64,000 nt of DNA, from NCBI GenBank assembly GCA_903632075.3, contig CAHIKZ030001780.1:527001-591000 (forward strand), read 5' to 3'. Numbering within the stretch: position 1 is the first letter of the stretch; each line of letters starts with the position of its first letter. The notes under the pieces are model-generated. The model was not told the DNA's origin. It saw nothing but the letters and a program-made list of their open reading frames with translations, and did not search any database. A program made the translations under genes and the position numbers. Shown here one piece after another: positions 33,575 to 43,886 of this stretch. This stretch comes from Acanthosepion pharaonis (Eukaryota > Mollusca > Cephalopoda > Sepiida > Sepiidae).

Positions 33575-33895
33575 AGATGGTGTAATGGTTAGGAAAGTTG
33601 CCTCGCTTGATCAATTACGACTTATTAGTGAGTTTGATCCTCACTGGGCGCCCTATATTGTTGGCCTTGTGCCACATCTAAGCTACGCTTAGAAAATCAT
33701 TTTTCGCAAGATGAATGACGACAGAGTAGTGAGTTCGTTGTTCAATGGGTGGCTCCACACTTTCGGCCTTGTACCACATCTAAGCTACACTTCGACAATC
33801 ATTTGACATGTCGTGTAATTATTAGCAAGCTTGTCTCACTTGAAGAATTACCACAGTAGTGAGATCGATCCTCACTGAGCGCCCTATACTTACTG
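33575..33895 (+). mobile_element. tRNA-like SINE, three tandem units
   Basis: Unit 1 (33578-33690) has GGTGTAATGGTTAGGAAAGT, GTGAGTTTGATCCTCACTGG and TTGGCCTTGTGCCACATCTA. Units 2 and 3 repeat the TAGTGAG...GATCCTCACTGAGCGCC and GCCTTGTACCACATCTAAGC landmarks. Boxes are imperfect in units 2 and 3. Confidence 0.85.
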
Positions 33896-34115
33896 CATAC
33901 AATGATACTATTTATAACATCTATAATATTAAAATCATATTATTACCATCAGCAATTGCACCCTCCACATGTGGGTTATTTAAAGTCGAGACATTTCAGA
34001 TAAACGGAGGTCGCTTACAGGACTCGGTTGTCCCAAGCGCTCCCCCATCTAATTATCGACCAGGCTGTCTTTTCTTAACGAACAAATTAACAAACGCTTA
34101 AAAATGTGTAAACAC
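33896..34115. other. No recognised feature
   Basis: An 80-codon frame (33859-34101) overlaps the SINE end and has no domain. Confidence 0.4.
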
Positions 34116-34119
34116 AGAT

Positions 34120-34600
34120 AAGAGCTATTTACACTATTTACATCATTCGAACTGTTGTTCTCATCTTTATTGCCATATTCACGACATTTTAACCATTGTA
34201 CGCCTCGATTATATATCTGATATACACTGGAATTTCGAACAGAACCCTTTATTTAGTCTGGAGACTGAGTGTTTCTAATGCCAAAGCCATGCCCCAAGGA
34301 CACATGGCACAGTTGATAAAAACATTTTTTGAGTAATCCAAAGAATGACTTGGCCCAAATAGTTGTGAGTTCAATACCTGGCCTCAGTGAGTTGATTTAC
34401 TAAAAGAAATTAATTGAAACTGTCGTATCCAAAAAAGGGCATGCCACGCGGAATTAGAACAACGTATATCACCTGAAGAAGGCTGGAGGAGCGTACAACT
34501 AACGAAATGTCGTGAATATGGCAATAAAGATGAGGACAACAGTTCGATCGATGTAAATTGTGCAAATAGTTACAATACTTCATCTCAGAAATAGAGACAG
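34120..34600 (+). mobile_element. Family F, complete copy
   Basis: Left flank: CTATTTACACTATTTACATC ... CGACATTTTAACCATTGTAC. Centre: GGACACATGGCACAGTTGAT (A-box-like TGGCACAGTTG) and AGTTGTGAGTTCAATACCTG (B-box-like AGTTCAATACC). Right flank: CACCTGAAGAAGGCTGGAGG ... ACGAAATGTCGTGAATATGG ... CATCTCAGAAATAGAGACAG. Left and right flanks are inverted copies of about 130 bases, so the RNA could fold end to end. Confidence 0.85.
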
Positions 34601-34641
34601 ATAGATGAGAAAATACAAATCAATCAGGTATATGTTTTTCT

Positions 34642-34642
<1 letters not shown>

Positions 34643-34707
<65 letters not shown>
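34643..34707. repeat. (TA)n then (TG)n microsatellite
   Basis: About 19 TA then 13 TG units. Confidence 0.97.
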
Positions 34708-34789
34708 ATTTAGAAACAATCCTACAGTGTACCCTGTGCATTTATAAACACAGATGTGATGAGCACTGATCATTAAAGTAATCGATACT

Positions 34790-35505
34790 GCATCCCGAAT
34801 GAGTCTACCAATGAAAGACAACGATCCTGCCAATCTACTGATGATTATATGTCTGGAGTATACTGATGACATAGGTATTCGCAGTTGGAATAAGAATGGT
34901 CTTGAACAGAAAATCATCATGTGCGCCAAGAAATGGGACTCAATATAAACCTTTCCAAATCAAAAATTATGATCTGGAATTGGAATGAAAGCAGTAATGG
35001 CACCTAACATGAAACTATCATAAAATTTCAAGATGTACAATTAGTAAATAATAAACACTTGAGATACATCGGTATACGGATTACTCATGACAAAAGTATG
35101 GGAGAAAATGAACTTGAACATAGAATAGTTTGTATAGATGGAATATATGGCTCCTAACCGATTTAGAAATATCTAAACTGTCACCTGTCTAGAACTCCTC
35201 CCTAAAATGAAAGTTGAAAAAGGCTTTGAGTGAGTGATACCTGATAGTATTGGTAAAGGTCATCACATTTTGAACCTTGTGGACTAGCACTAGAGAATAG
35301 TGAAGAACTGTACTAAATAACAGAAACATTGGCAACAACTAAAATGGATTGCACATGGAACTCGAAGAGAAAATAATGGCACAATCAATATGTTAACATT
35401 ACACACTACTGCAAATAAAACCCCATCAATACTAATCAATTTTTAACCGAAGCAGTACTGGCAACTCGGTGAATGAATGCGAATATATAGGAAAACGGAT
35501 AATGT

Positions 35506-35508
<3 letters not shown>
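34790..35508 (+). mobile_element. LINE L-C: RT palm and thumb remnant
   Basis: The plus strand reads LEYTDDIGIRSWNKNGLEQK, with YTDD at the RT catalytic YxDD position. Then, after frameshifts, NLSKSKIMIW, IIKFQDVQLVNNKHLRYIGI and RITHDKSMGENELEHRI. This is the usual order of catalytic box, thumb start and K-Y-L-G-like box of non-LTR RTs. Multiple stops and frameshifts. The end aligns with 4840-5050. Confidence 0.75.

Positions 35509-35509
<1 letters not shown>

Positions 35510-35580
<71 letters not shown>
35510..35580. repeat. (TA)n microsatellite, about 35 units
   Basis: The array sits at the axis of an inverted duplication of LINE L-C. Confidence 0.97.
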
Positions 35581-35588
<8 letters not shown>

Positions 35589-35589
35589 G

Positions 35590-35785
35590 GTAATATTAGC
35601 CGTTTTCCTACAAGGAATATATAGTCCACAAGGTTCAAAGTGTAATGACCTTTACCAATACTATCAGGTTTCACTCACTCAAAGTCTTTTTCGCCTTTCC
35701 TTTTAGGGAGGAGTTCTAGACAGGTGACGGTTTAGATATTTCTAAATCAGTTTGGACCCATATATTCCATCCATATGAAGAAGCT
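35590..35785 (-). mobile_element. Inverted copy of LINE L-C
   Basis: TATTAGCCGTTTTCCTAC is the inverse of 35488-35505 (AGGAAAACGGATAATGTTA). GTCCACAAGGTTCAAAGTGT ... GGAGGAGTTCTAGACAGGTG is the inverse of 35155-35285. About 190 bases of the plus-strand arm (35290-35485) have no partner here. Confidence 0.85.
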
Positions 35786-35854
35786 ATTTAAGATCATGAC
35801 GAGTTTTCAGGTTGACGTCTTGGTTTCGTATACAATTTGCGGTGTTTACTTTTA

Positions 35855-35856
<2 letters not shown>

Positions 35857-35915
<59 letters not shown>
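35857..35915. repeat. (TA)n microsatellite
   Basis: About 29 TA units. Confidence 0.97.
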
Positions 35916-35918
<3 letters not shown>

Positions 35919-36105
35919 CGAATGCGCGATCACGAATACCGTGACCTTTCAAGGTCGTAGGGGCACTACATGTACTAGAACCGCAGTAGAAGTGGTGTTT
36001 GGGGCAAGATCGACTGACTAATGGATCCGACTGGAATTTCGAATTCGGCTCACCTATTTCTCAGTCCGAGCCTCTATCCAGTTATCCATTAATCCACCGT
36101 GCCTC
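35916..36105. other. Unassigned segment with SINE-like pieces
   Basis: GGATCCGACTGGAATTTCGA resembles the segment beside the 5S heads at 62755 (CCGACTGGAATTGGAACTTT). TGACCTTTCAAGGTCG is a short palindrome. No head or tail found. Confidence 0.35.
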
Positions 36106-36107
<2 letters not shown>

Positions 36108-36153
<46 letters not shown>

Positions 36154-36167
36154 TAGATAGATAGATA
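36108..36167. repeat. (TA)n then (GATA)n microsatellite
   Basis: About 21 TA units and four GATA units. Confidence 0.97.
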
Positions 36168-36339
36168 CGCATTATTTGTGTATTTATTTTCGTAAGTATA
36201 TAATAATACTCAATTTAAAATAGTTTAAAATGGTTTCTTTAATTTTTTTATTATAATTATCCATTTAAAAATTATTTTATGCACAGTATTTTTTCATAAT
36301 GGCCGCTTGCTTATTTTTGAAGCTCCGGATGTCTACCTT

Positions 36340-36830
36340 CTTTTCACTTTTTTTTCAAACGGGATGCGTCGGAATATTTTCATTTTTTAAAATTACTAAA
36401 ACATTCTTGCATTCAGTGTGTGAGTGCCAAATTTTCTAAGCCATCTTTCCTCATTATGTTCCCTACAAATTTCGACTGTTTCTTTTTTATATTGTATAAA
36501 TGTGTTTTTTTTTTGTTTTCATTTTCTTTAATGTTTCACTGTTGCTCACATGTTCAATCCATGGTATACTCCAGCATCTTTCTGTAGAACCACATTTTTG
36601 TTGATTCAAGTCTTTTCTACATCTGCGAGGAGATTGTGCAGAATTCACTGCCACATAGGAGGACTGACATTACAAAAGATTTCAGTTGTCTTTTCTTTGT
36701 TTCTAATCATTTTTTTTCTGTTTTTTAATACTTTGAACAGGCATCTTTCATTATCCAAACGCGCCTTCGAATTTAATGTTGAACTTTCCATCTTCTGTTA
36801 AAACGGAAAGTGCAACGTTTTTGAATTCAA
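36340..36830 (-). mobile_element. RTE-like LINE C-terminal fragment
   Basis: The minus strand has VLTEDGKFNIKFEG at about 36770, which matches the SILTEDGKRDAEIRR segment at 56700. Then a region equivalent to the CWT/EATEMWFYRR box is recognisable (AGAATTCACTGCCACATAGG and CTGTAGAACCACATTTTTG in the plus sense). It ends at the R-K-D-G-L-E-N-like part near 36440. Frames are broken throughout. Confidence 0.75.
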
Positions 36831-36922
36831 TAGTTTTCAATTTCTCCTCCAACCACCGACTGCAATTTCTTCCTCTGTTTCTCTTTCTTTTCTTCATTAT
36901 ATTATCATGCACATATACGAAC

Positions 36923-36923
<1 letters not shown>

Positions 36924-36953
<30 letters not shown>

Positions 36954-36976
36954 AAGAGAGAGAGAGAAAGAGAAGC
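36924..36976. repeat. (GA)n microsatellite
   Basis: AGAGAGAGAGAAAGAGAG units. Confidence 0.95.
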
Positions 36977-36979
36977 ATC

Positions 36980-37790
36980 TGACAATCGATTTTCATATCG
37001 TAAAACCGTTATGCTAATAGGCTCGTGAAAATCGAAAGCTTTTGAGTTTTTACTAGATTTTAAACATCGATGAAAATTCGTCTTTGAATATTTCATATTG
37101 TTGTAAACGTTATATTTAATGGGTACACGTGTTTGACTATACACCTGAACAGTGACAATCTACTATAGATTGAAAATCTGACTAAAGAGGCACATTACCT
37201 TTAAGACTTTCGATAACCCAAGCCAAGCAAAAATATTGGATTACAATTATATAATATTATTTGATGAAAATTACACTGAAATCTTTGAAGAACTTCCCAA
37301 AATATATTTTCCCTCTAAAAAGTAAAAAAAAAAATGAGGGGAATAAATGATTGCTAAATACTCTCGCAACTCTGAAGATATGAGATTGCATTACTATTTA
37401 ACAAACTTTCAAGGATCAAGTATAATCCATTGTTTTGCATCATCTCATCAATCCTATGCTTGGGAGTGATCAGCTGACCACCTGACCAATTACCGCCAAA
37501 TATATGGGGGGAAATTCATGCATTGTGTATCTTCGGCAAATAGACCTGTCGGAGTCCATTCTTCTTAAGTTCAAACTACTTCTGATGTCCCAAAGGTTCG
37601 CCTTGGACACGGACACATGGCCGTTGATTATTTCGGCGAAATCCTCCTCTCTGGCCGTTGATATCAATATCAGAAACCCTCCGCGCAATGATGCCCTGTC
37701 ACCATCGCACTGGTTTCATACATAGTCCAGTGTGTCCCATTGTGCTAGATAGTCGTTCAGCCCAGTTTATCCGCCCTTTTAGAGGTCTTG
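36980..37790. other. No recognised gene
   Basis: Two complementary frames of 72-73 codons overlap at 37470-37725. The minus-strand product (EEDFAEIINGHVSVSKANLW) looks protein-like but matches nothing I know. Otherwise AT-rich. Confidence 0.4.
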
Positions 37791-37794
37791 TTTT

Positions 37795-38340
37795 AATCCT
37801 TTTTTTACAGTAAAATTCACCCTGTACAAATCCGGGGTGCGCAGCACTCGAGGTAGAAGGTTACGTTAGGAGATAATTTGCGCGGATAGTAGTGGAAGAT
37901 AATGGTTAACCCTAGCCTTGAATAGGTTAAGATTGTAGTGATCGAGGAAACATCCTATGGGGAGTCGGTTCCACAGAGCAGTGGTTTGTGGGAAGAACCT
38001 GTTCGAGAGGACCTTACTTCTAACCGATGGAATACAGCATGAATGTATGTTGTTTCCTACTATGTAACTTGCATGGCGTGTTCTTGCTGTAAAGGTTTGG
38101 TCTGGAGAGACCAGGGAATGTAGTTCTTCCGATCAGTTTCCTTGGAAAGTAGCAATAGAGCAGCGAAAGGCTTGCCACATCCCGCTTGTGGGTAAGAGGT
38201 TGCAGGGTGGAGAATAATTCGTCACCCACAAGGTCTCAGAGACACTTTTGGAATCTATCCCGCCCAAATATAACAACAGTACTCCATTTTGAGGCTGCCT
38301 GCTGGAGGTTTAACCATCTTCGTCGTCTGAAAAGCTTGGT
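37795..38340 (-). mobile_element. LINE L-B 3' end
   Basis: The minus strand carries RDVASLSLLYCYF (38150), then, after a frameshift, CCIPSVRSKVLSNRFFPQTT and ALWNRLPIGCFLDHYNLNLF, KARVNHYLPLLSAQIIS and a stop codon near 37870. A 3' UTR of about 75 bases follows, ending in TTTTTTTACAGTAAAATTCA (plus sense). This is the longest L-B copy here. Confidence 0.85.
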
Positions 38341-38542
38341 GGTGTAACCGGTTTAGTTTGAACTTTTGAACTTATATATAAATATAAAAAGAAACATGGA
38401 TATTGATAATGCAACGGTTGTGAACTTTTTTTTTTTTTGAAAATTACTACTACGTTTTTGGTAAATTACTACTAAGCTTGTAGGCTCGGGGTTTGTTTTT
38501 AATCTTTTTATTATCCATATTTTAGTACCAGATGATATCATG
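38341..38542. other. No recognised feature
   Basis: A 62-codon minus-strand frame crosses a T run; no domain. Confidence 0.4.
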
Positions 38543-38543
38543 G

Positions 38544-38621
<78 letters not shown>
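38543..38621. repeat. (TATC)n then (TA)n microsatellite
   Basis: Nine TATC units then about 20 TA units. Confidence 0.97.
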
Positions 38622-38622
<1 letters not shown>

Positions 38623-39140
38623 TCTGAAAGGCGTATGAGTGAAGGTTGTGGATATGAAATGAGTAGGCAGCTTTAACAAAATTCACCGATTAAAATTGGT
38701 AAAAGTATAAACTCAAGATTCACATTCTGCATCTTGCAATTTTTATTTACATTCATAATACAACGGTAAGTAGTGCAAGGCTCTAAACCGTAAAAATAGT
38801 CACAATTTTCAGTTGTTTTTTTTTTTTTTTTACTTTGCCTTGTATAAATATGGAAATCCTGACTTTGACAAAGAAGGTTTTGTTAGGCATTATCTCGCCC
38901 TTTCGTGTATCCACGTACAGATGTATAGCAAAACCGTTGATTGTAGATATTTATCACAAGATAAACGTTAGTTATATATTTTCGTAATTTTATCTCTTTC
39001 ACAGGAAAGGCTGTATGATTATAAATTGCCTTTTACACAGAAAAAGCCTGAAGGCCAGTTTGAAATAAAAATTTTATTGTTCCTCTGAATAGTTCTACAT
39101 GAATGATCACAGCAACATTGCAACTAGATACTACAAAGAA

Positions 39141-39186
<46 letters not shown>

Positions 39187-39370
39187 TACTTGTATATAAA
39201 TGATAGACACATACATATATGTACGTCTATGTAGCGTTAGAATGAATCATAAGACCTTCAGAATTACATTACGTGGAGAGCCATTTTGAATAGTTGTCTT
39301 TGTACCAGCTGATTACATAATGTCTTCAAATGTCGGTTCTCTATGATTGACAATTGCCAACAGGAACTCA
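38622..39370. other. No recognised gene; (TA)n at 39144-39182
   Basis: AT-rich DNA with a 15-T run at 38817. No element copy recognised. Confidence 0.5.
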
Positions 39371-39377
39371 GAAAGAA

Positions 39378-39985
39378 TCACTTTGGTGTCGTTTAATGGT
39401 TAGCGAGTTGGGCAGAAGGCGTTTGATGACACATCGTGAACTTGTGCCAAATTAAACTAAGCCTAATTAATAACTGGACGACAGGCGTTGGGAGAATGGT
39501 TAACTTGATGGTTTGGTTGACCATTAATACTGAGTAGTGAGTTTGACCCTCCATAAAAAAATCGATTTTAAAGATCACAAGTGTTGACATGTAACAAAAT
39601 TAACCAACCTGATTAAGGAGACTGATATGGTTGACCATCACTACTGTGTAGTGAGTTTGATTCTCAGTGAGTATCTCATCCTAACATTCAACATTAAATA
39701 AAATCACAAAGGGATGGCATGTAACGAAATCAACCAATCTAATTAAATAAGGGTCACTATGTCTGGTAATGGTTAACGAAGATTAGTATCGAATTCGATC
39801 CTCACTGGGTACTCAATACCTGTGCCTTTGTTCCAAATTTAACTAATTTTCGGGAATAACTGGACACTTGGGTGTTGAATAATAATTAACGAAATAGTGT
39901 TTTAACATTATTACAGAGAAATGAGTTTGCTCCTCACTGCGTACCCTATATTTATAGACTTGTTTAAAATTAAGTTAAGCTTAGT
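39378..39985 (+). mobile_element. tRNA-like SINE tandem array, about five units
   Basis: Starts such as GTCGTTTAATGGTTAGCGAG (39389), GGAGAATGGTTAACTTGATG (39490) and TCTGGTAATGGTTAACGAAG (39762) alternate with ends such as TAGTGAGTTTGACCCTCCAT (39535), GTAGTGAGTTTGATTCTCAG (39648), ATTCGATCCTCACTGGGTAC (39790) and ATGAGTTTGCTCCTCACTGC (39921). Interunit spacers hold TGGCATGTAACGAAATCAAC-type sequence. Unit length varies from 100 to 180 bases. Confidence 0.82.
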
Positions 39986-40009
39986 ATTTAAATCCCAAAA
40001 CTAACCTAG

Positions 40010-40400
40010 GCTTTGTTTTTTTTTTGTTTTTTTGTTTTTGTTTTTTTACAATAAGTTTCACTTTATACATGGCCCGGGGGCCATACGAGGTTAGTGGGTT
40101 ACATTAGGAGGCAATTTGTGGGAGTAAGAGGGGAAGATAACGGTTAACTCTAGACTTAAAAAGTTAAGATTGTAGTGATCGGGAAAACATCCTTTTCGGA
40201 GTTGGTTCCATAGGGCAAGCTGATCGAGTGGAACTTAATTCTCACCAATGGAATATGGCGGGAATGTGGGAGGTTTGCTACTATGTAAAAGAAGGCAATG
40301 GCGTATCCTTGGCGTGAAGGTTTGAACTGATGGAACCAATGAATGTTGTTTGTCTGAGCACTTTCTCAGATAATAACAAGAGATCAGGAACTGTCTAAAG
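40010..40400 (-). mobile_element. LINE L-B 3' end
   Basis: Parallels 37800-38150 in reverse: ACTTTATACATGGCCCGGGG, TAAGATTGTAGTGATCGGGA, AAACATCCTTTTCGGAGTTG and GTTTGAACTGATGGAACCAA. The segment encoding R-F-F-P-Q-T-T is deleted. It starts in a T-rich run at 40010-40050 that is the A-rich tail of the minus-strand insert. Confidence 0.83.
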
Positions 40401-40840
40401 ACGGTATTTTTATTTCGAAATTATCAGCCTGATTTTCTATGGATAAAGAATTGAAAATTCAATAGACAAGGAACTCTAATTTGTAGATGGAGGCCACAAA
40501 ATCTGGTTCAAGAAGAAAATAAACTTTTACATTCTGACTATACTGTAGCCATTGTTTTAGCGACAGCTTCCAGACTGTTAATCGTATTTTTCATAACAAG
40601 CTTAGCTTGGTACAAGACCAATTATATGAGACACTCAATGCGGATCGAAGCCAATAAAAATAAACAACCAGAGTAGAAAAATAGGAATGTCTTCTTGGCG
40701 TCTCATTTCTAGAATCCACCATTTCCATCACATCACATCCCTTCTAATGCAGAACGTATAATTCAGTGCAGTAGATTTCGGCATTAAATAACCTATTGGT
40801 ATGTTGATATTCCGCTAAACAAGACGAAAAAACTTTATCT
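40401..40840. other. No recognised feature
   Basis: AT-rich, no copy elsewhere in the window. Confidence 0.4.
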
Positions 40841-40844
40841 TTTC

Positions 40845-41060
40845 TTTGTTTTCATTCTCTATTTTTCTTTTTCTTTCTTTATTCTTTTTGCTTTATTTCG
40901 TTTTTTTTTATATCTTTTTCTTTCTTCATTTGTTTTCTTTCTTTTTCTTTCTTTTTTGTCTTTTTTCATTCCTTTCTTTTCCTTTACTGTTTTTTCTTCA
41001 TTTATTTTTCTTTCTGTGTTTATTTCTTTCTTTCTTTTGTATTTATTCTTTATTTTTTTA
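40845..41060. repeat. Pyrimidine-rich (TTTC)n low-complexity tract
   Basis: TTTCTTTCTTTATTC-type units. The F/L/S-rich 133-codon frame here (40846-41247) is an artefact that runs into unrelated sequence. Confidence 0.9.
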
Positions 41061-41323
41061 CCAAAACGATGGATTACTGAAAAACATTAAGACATACACC
41101 TTTAATATAATCCTTTATAGAATTGATATTTTACAGCTTTTTAAAAAATTATTTCAATCTTTCTATTACATATCCTTGTTTCTCTATTCATTCTGTAAGC
41201 TTCAAGAAATTTCTGCAATATTTGTATTTGAAATAATCTCTTACTGAAAACTTCCATTATGGTTAATTTAAAATATTCATTTCCAAAGGAACTAAACAAA
41301 AACAAATTTCAAAGTGTGAAGAT

Positions 41324-41338
41324 TAATATACAGGGTCT
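41324..41338. repeat. 15-bp direct repeat (target duplication), left
   Basis: TAATATACAGGGTCT here equals 41704-41718. The second copy is the flank and first ten bases of the mariner-type inverted repeat. Confidence 0.92.
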
Positions 41339-41703
41339 ATCTATATTTCTGAGATGAGGTATTATGTACACTATTTACATTATTCGGACTATTGTCTTCA
41401 TCTTTGTTTCCATATTTATCACAACGTTTCAGCCGTTGTACGCTCCGGTCTTCTTCAGGTGGCTGGAATGTCGAACTGTGCCCTGTGTCCTCAAGGACAC
41501 ATGGCACAGTGGATAAAGGCGTTAGTTAAATCCAGTGACAGGACCCAAAGAGTGTGAGTTCAATACCTGGTTAAGGCAGTGGAGAACTTGGAAAGGGGAA
41601 TTAACAGGAGATAACTGATAACTGACATCCATTAGACATGACATGTGGAACTAGAACAGTCTACACCAACGAGTGAAATAAAGGGTTCAGTTCGATATTA
41701 GTG
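41339..41703 (+). mobile_element. Family F element nested in a mariner-type terminal repeat
   Basis: It begins ATCTATATTTCTGAGATGAG, passes CACAACGTTTCAGCCGTTGT and CTCCGGTCTTCTTCAGGTGG, then the tRNA-like centre ATGGCACAGTGGATAAAGGC ... GTGTGAGTTCAATACCTGG, and ends AAAGGGTTCAGTTCGATATT then AGTG. The right inverted flank is missing in this 365-bp copy. The perfect 15-bp duplication shows it inserted after the mariner-type element. Confidence 0.87.
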
Positions 41704-41708
41704 TAATA

Positions 41709-42090
41709 TACAGGGTCTCCCTAAAATATGGACACATAGGCAAAAATGCATATTTTCAAGAAATTAAATTTTCAGCAACATTTTATTGAATTGGAATATT
41801 AACAAATAACATCTTCAATTTGATTTCCATCATTTGTGATGGAAAGGTTGATGCGCTTTGCAAGATTCACGTGAACTCGATGCAATAACTCCACATTGCC
41901 ATCAATTTTAGCACATTCACAGTTAATGTGTTCAATCTAGTGTGTTGCATCTGTGATTTTCATTGAATATAGCTTCTCCTTTAGCATAACCCCAGAAAAA
42001 AGTCAATTCTTTCTTCTTTCGATAAAACAATGTTTAATCTGTGGAGTTAATGAGATTTCCTGTGTGTCCAGATTTTAGGGACACCCTGTA
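41709..42090 (-). mobile_element. Mariner/Tc1-type deletion derivative with 31-bp TIRs
   Basis: The left end TACAGGGTCTCCCTAAAATA and the reverse of the right end TACAGGGTGTCCCTAAAATC continue as TGGACACATAG and TGGACACACAG: 28 of 31 positions agree. TA dinucleotides flank both ends, as for IS630-Tc1-mariner insertion. On the minus strand, 41945-41814 is open and reads IEHINCECAKIDGNVELLHR then VHVNLAKRINLSITNDGNQI. This resembles the C-terminal end of a mariner transposase. The catalytic part is deleted, so any movement would need enzyme from elsewhere. Confidence 0.88.
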
Positions 42091-42099
42091 TATTGATCG

Positions 42100-42500
42100 T
42101 GTTTTGTGTGCACACAAAATTTAATTAATTGTATTTGACGGACAAAATTGTAGGTGAGACACTATTACGCATGAAGGGCTGAACTTTCCCCTTAGAGGAA
42201 TTCTGGAAATTCAGTTTCATGTTACGGCGAATCGTTTGGTTAAATTGGCGAAGAAATAGTTTCTAATGGAAAGCACCTTTGCACGGGATGGTCTCTTTTA
42301 AGAGAGCGGAAGTGATTATGAAAGCAGCTAGTAATTATGCAATTCCTCTGAATGTTTCTGCCGACGACTGCCTCTATTATCTCTTTCGTCAGCATTATAT
42401 CACGACGATCAGGTGTCGGGCAAAGAAAGGAAGTGTATAACGATGGCGGGGAAAGGAAGCATCGTAACTTAGTAGAACCGAACGCGGTTAAGAAAACCGA
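42100..42500. other. No recognised feature
   Basis: Frame 42352-42576 runs into the purine tract and has no domain. Confidence 0.4.
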
Positions 42501-42960
42501 ATGGAAATTGCAAGGAAATATGAATAGAAAAAAAAAAACACACCAGGTAATGAGGCAACGAAGAGAAAAAAAATAACGAAAAGTAGTAAAGCGAAGAAAA
42601 GAAGCAATGGCGACAAATAAATAGGAAAAACCGAGAAGAATAACAAATTTGTGAAAGAAAAGAAAAGAAAAGAAAAGAAAAGAAAAGAAAAAAGGACAAG
42701 TAATTAATGAAGAGAAAGATATTGATAGAAAGATAAAAAGAAAATAACAGAAGAAAAAGAAAGTATAAGAAAAAGGGTAATAAAATCAAAAAGATAGAGA
42801 GAGTGGTTTTTGTTTAAGAAATGGTGACGGTTAGTTGAAAAGGGAAGCGAGATATAAAACTGAAAGCAGGAAGAAATATATATGAAGGGAAACAAAATAG
42901 ATACTGACGAAAAAAAGAAAAAGGAAGCAAAGTGAACGATGGGAAGCAAATGCGAATGTA
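42500..42960. repeat. Purine-rich low-complexity tract
   Basis: AAGAAAAGAAAAGAAAAG and related units on the plus strand. Overlapping minus-strand frames of 88-106 codons (F/L/S-rich) are artefacts. Confidence 0.9.
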
Positions 42961-43260
42961 TCTTGAACACGTTCTTCCATCACTACTTCCATCAACACAC
43001 TAATTAGATTTCCAATTTATACGAGTGCAGTTCCTTCTGCACAGAATCTTTGCGCAGTTCACAGGAAGCAAAAAAAAAAAAAAAAACAACGAAAAGGCTT
43101 AATGCGGCATCACTACTAAAATAAACACCGAAAGATCACCGTCTTTCACCATCTCATCTTTGATACTTCAAAACATATATACACTTATTTACAAATAGTT
43201 TGATTTTGTTTCGTTCATTTCCGTAACTTTGGTTTTTTCAATAATCAACTGTAATCTATC
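42961..43260. other. No recognised feature
   Basis: AT-rich, with an A run of 16 at 43071-43086. Confidence 0.4.
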
Positions 43261-43261
43261 T

Positions 43262-43275
43262 CAGTTCCTTCTCTT

Positions 43276-43315
<40 letters not shown>

Positions 43316-43326
43316 TCTCTCTCTAC
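43262..43326. repeat. (CT)n microsatellite
   Basis: TCTCTCTCTC with a few CC/TTT interruptions. Confidence 0.95.
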
Positions 43327-43449
43327 ATATACACACGGTTAATACAACTGATTTCAAAATTTTTAATACAACTATGACATAATTATCTCCAGTTATTTCT
43401 ATCCAGGGTAAAACGCTCGAAGTTAGTATGAGAGACATTGACATCTGAC

Positions 43450-43855
43450 AGGTTAGTCTTTAGCTTGTTTTTATGCTTGAGCTACGGTCGTACAACATTC
43501 TCTTGTCTACTTGTCAAGCTGGCTATACATGAGGTATTTTGTATTCTTGCAACATGACCAGCCCAGAGAAGGTGTTACTGAATCAGGAAAGTCTAAATAC
43601 CTCCAATGTTTCATTTTGCGAGAAGATCAACATTGGACACCCTATTGTCAAAAGTATAGCCACAGATTACGCGGAGACAACTTTTGTGGAAGACAACCAG
43701 CTGATTGATATGGGACCTATATGCGCCCCCATGCTAAATTAACAGCATGCAGACACTGACTTAGACAAACCATAACCCGCTATCATGCATTTGATTGGAA
43801 GTTAACTAACAGCCAATCACAATGGTGTGAGCTCCTTTTAAATTGTTTACGGGGG

Positions 43856-43886
<31 letters not shown>

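Noticed and set aside
33575..33690. Functional tRNA gene
   Set aside because: A- and B-box-like motifs exist, but no acceptor stem or clover-leaf could be formed; the unit recurs in tandem.
34440..34500. Active hammerhead ribozyme in a single F copy
   Set aside because: An extra A precedes stem II and no stem III with a cleavage triplet was found; kept only as a hypothesis for the family.
35916..36000. TGACCTTTCAAGGTCG as a nuclear receptor element
   Set aside because: A 14-base palindrome is expected by chance in 64 kb of skewed sequence, and there is no gene nearby.
40846..41247. 133-codon plus-strand frame
   Set aside because: First two thirds are a (TTTC)n tract; the remainder shows no domain.
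43858..43880. T run as the A tail of a minus-strand retroposon
   Set aside because: No recognisable body adjoins it.
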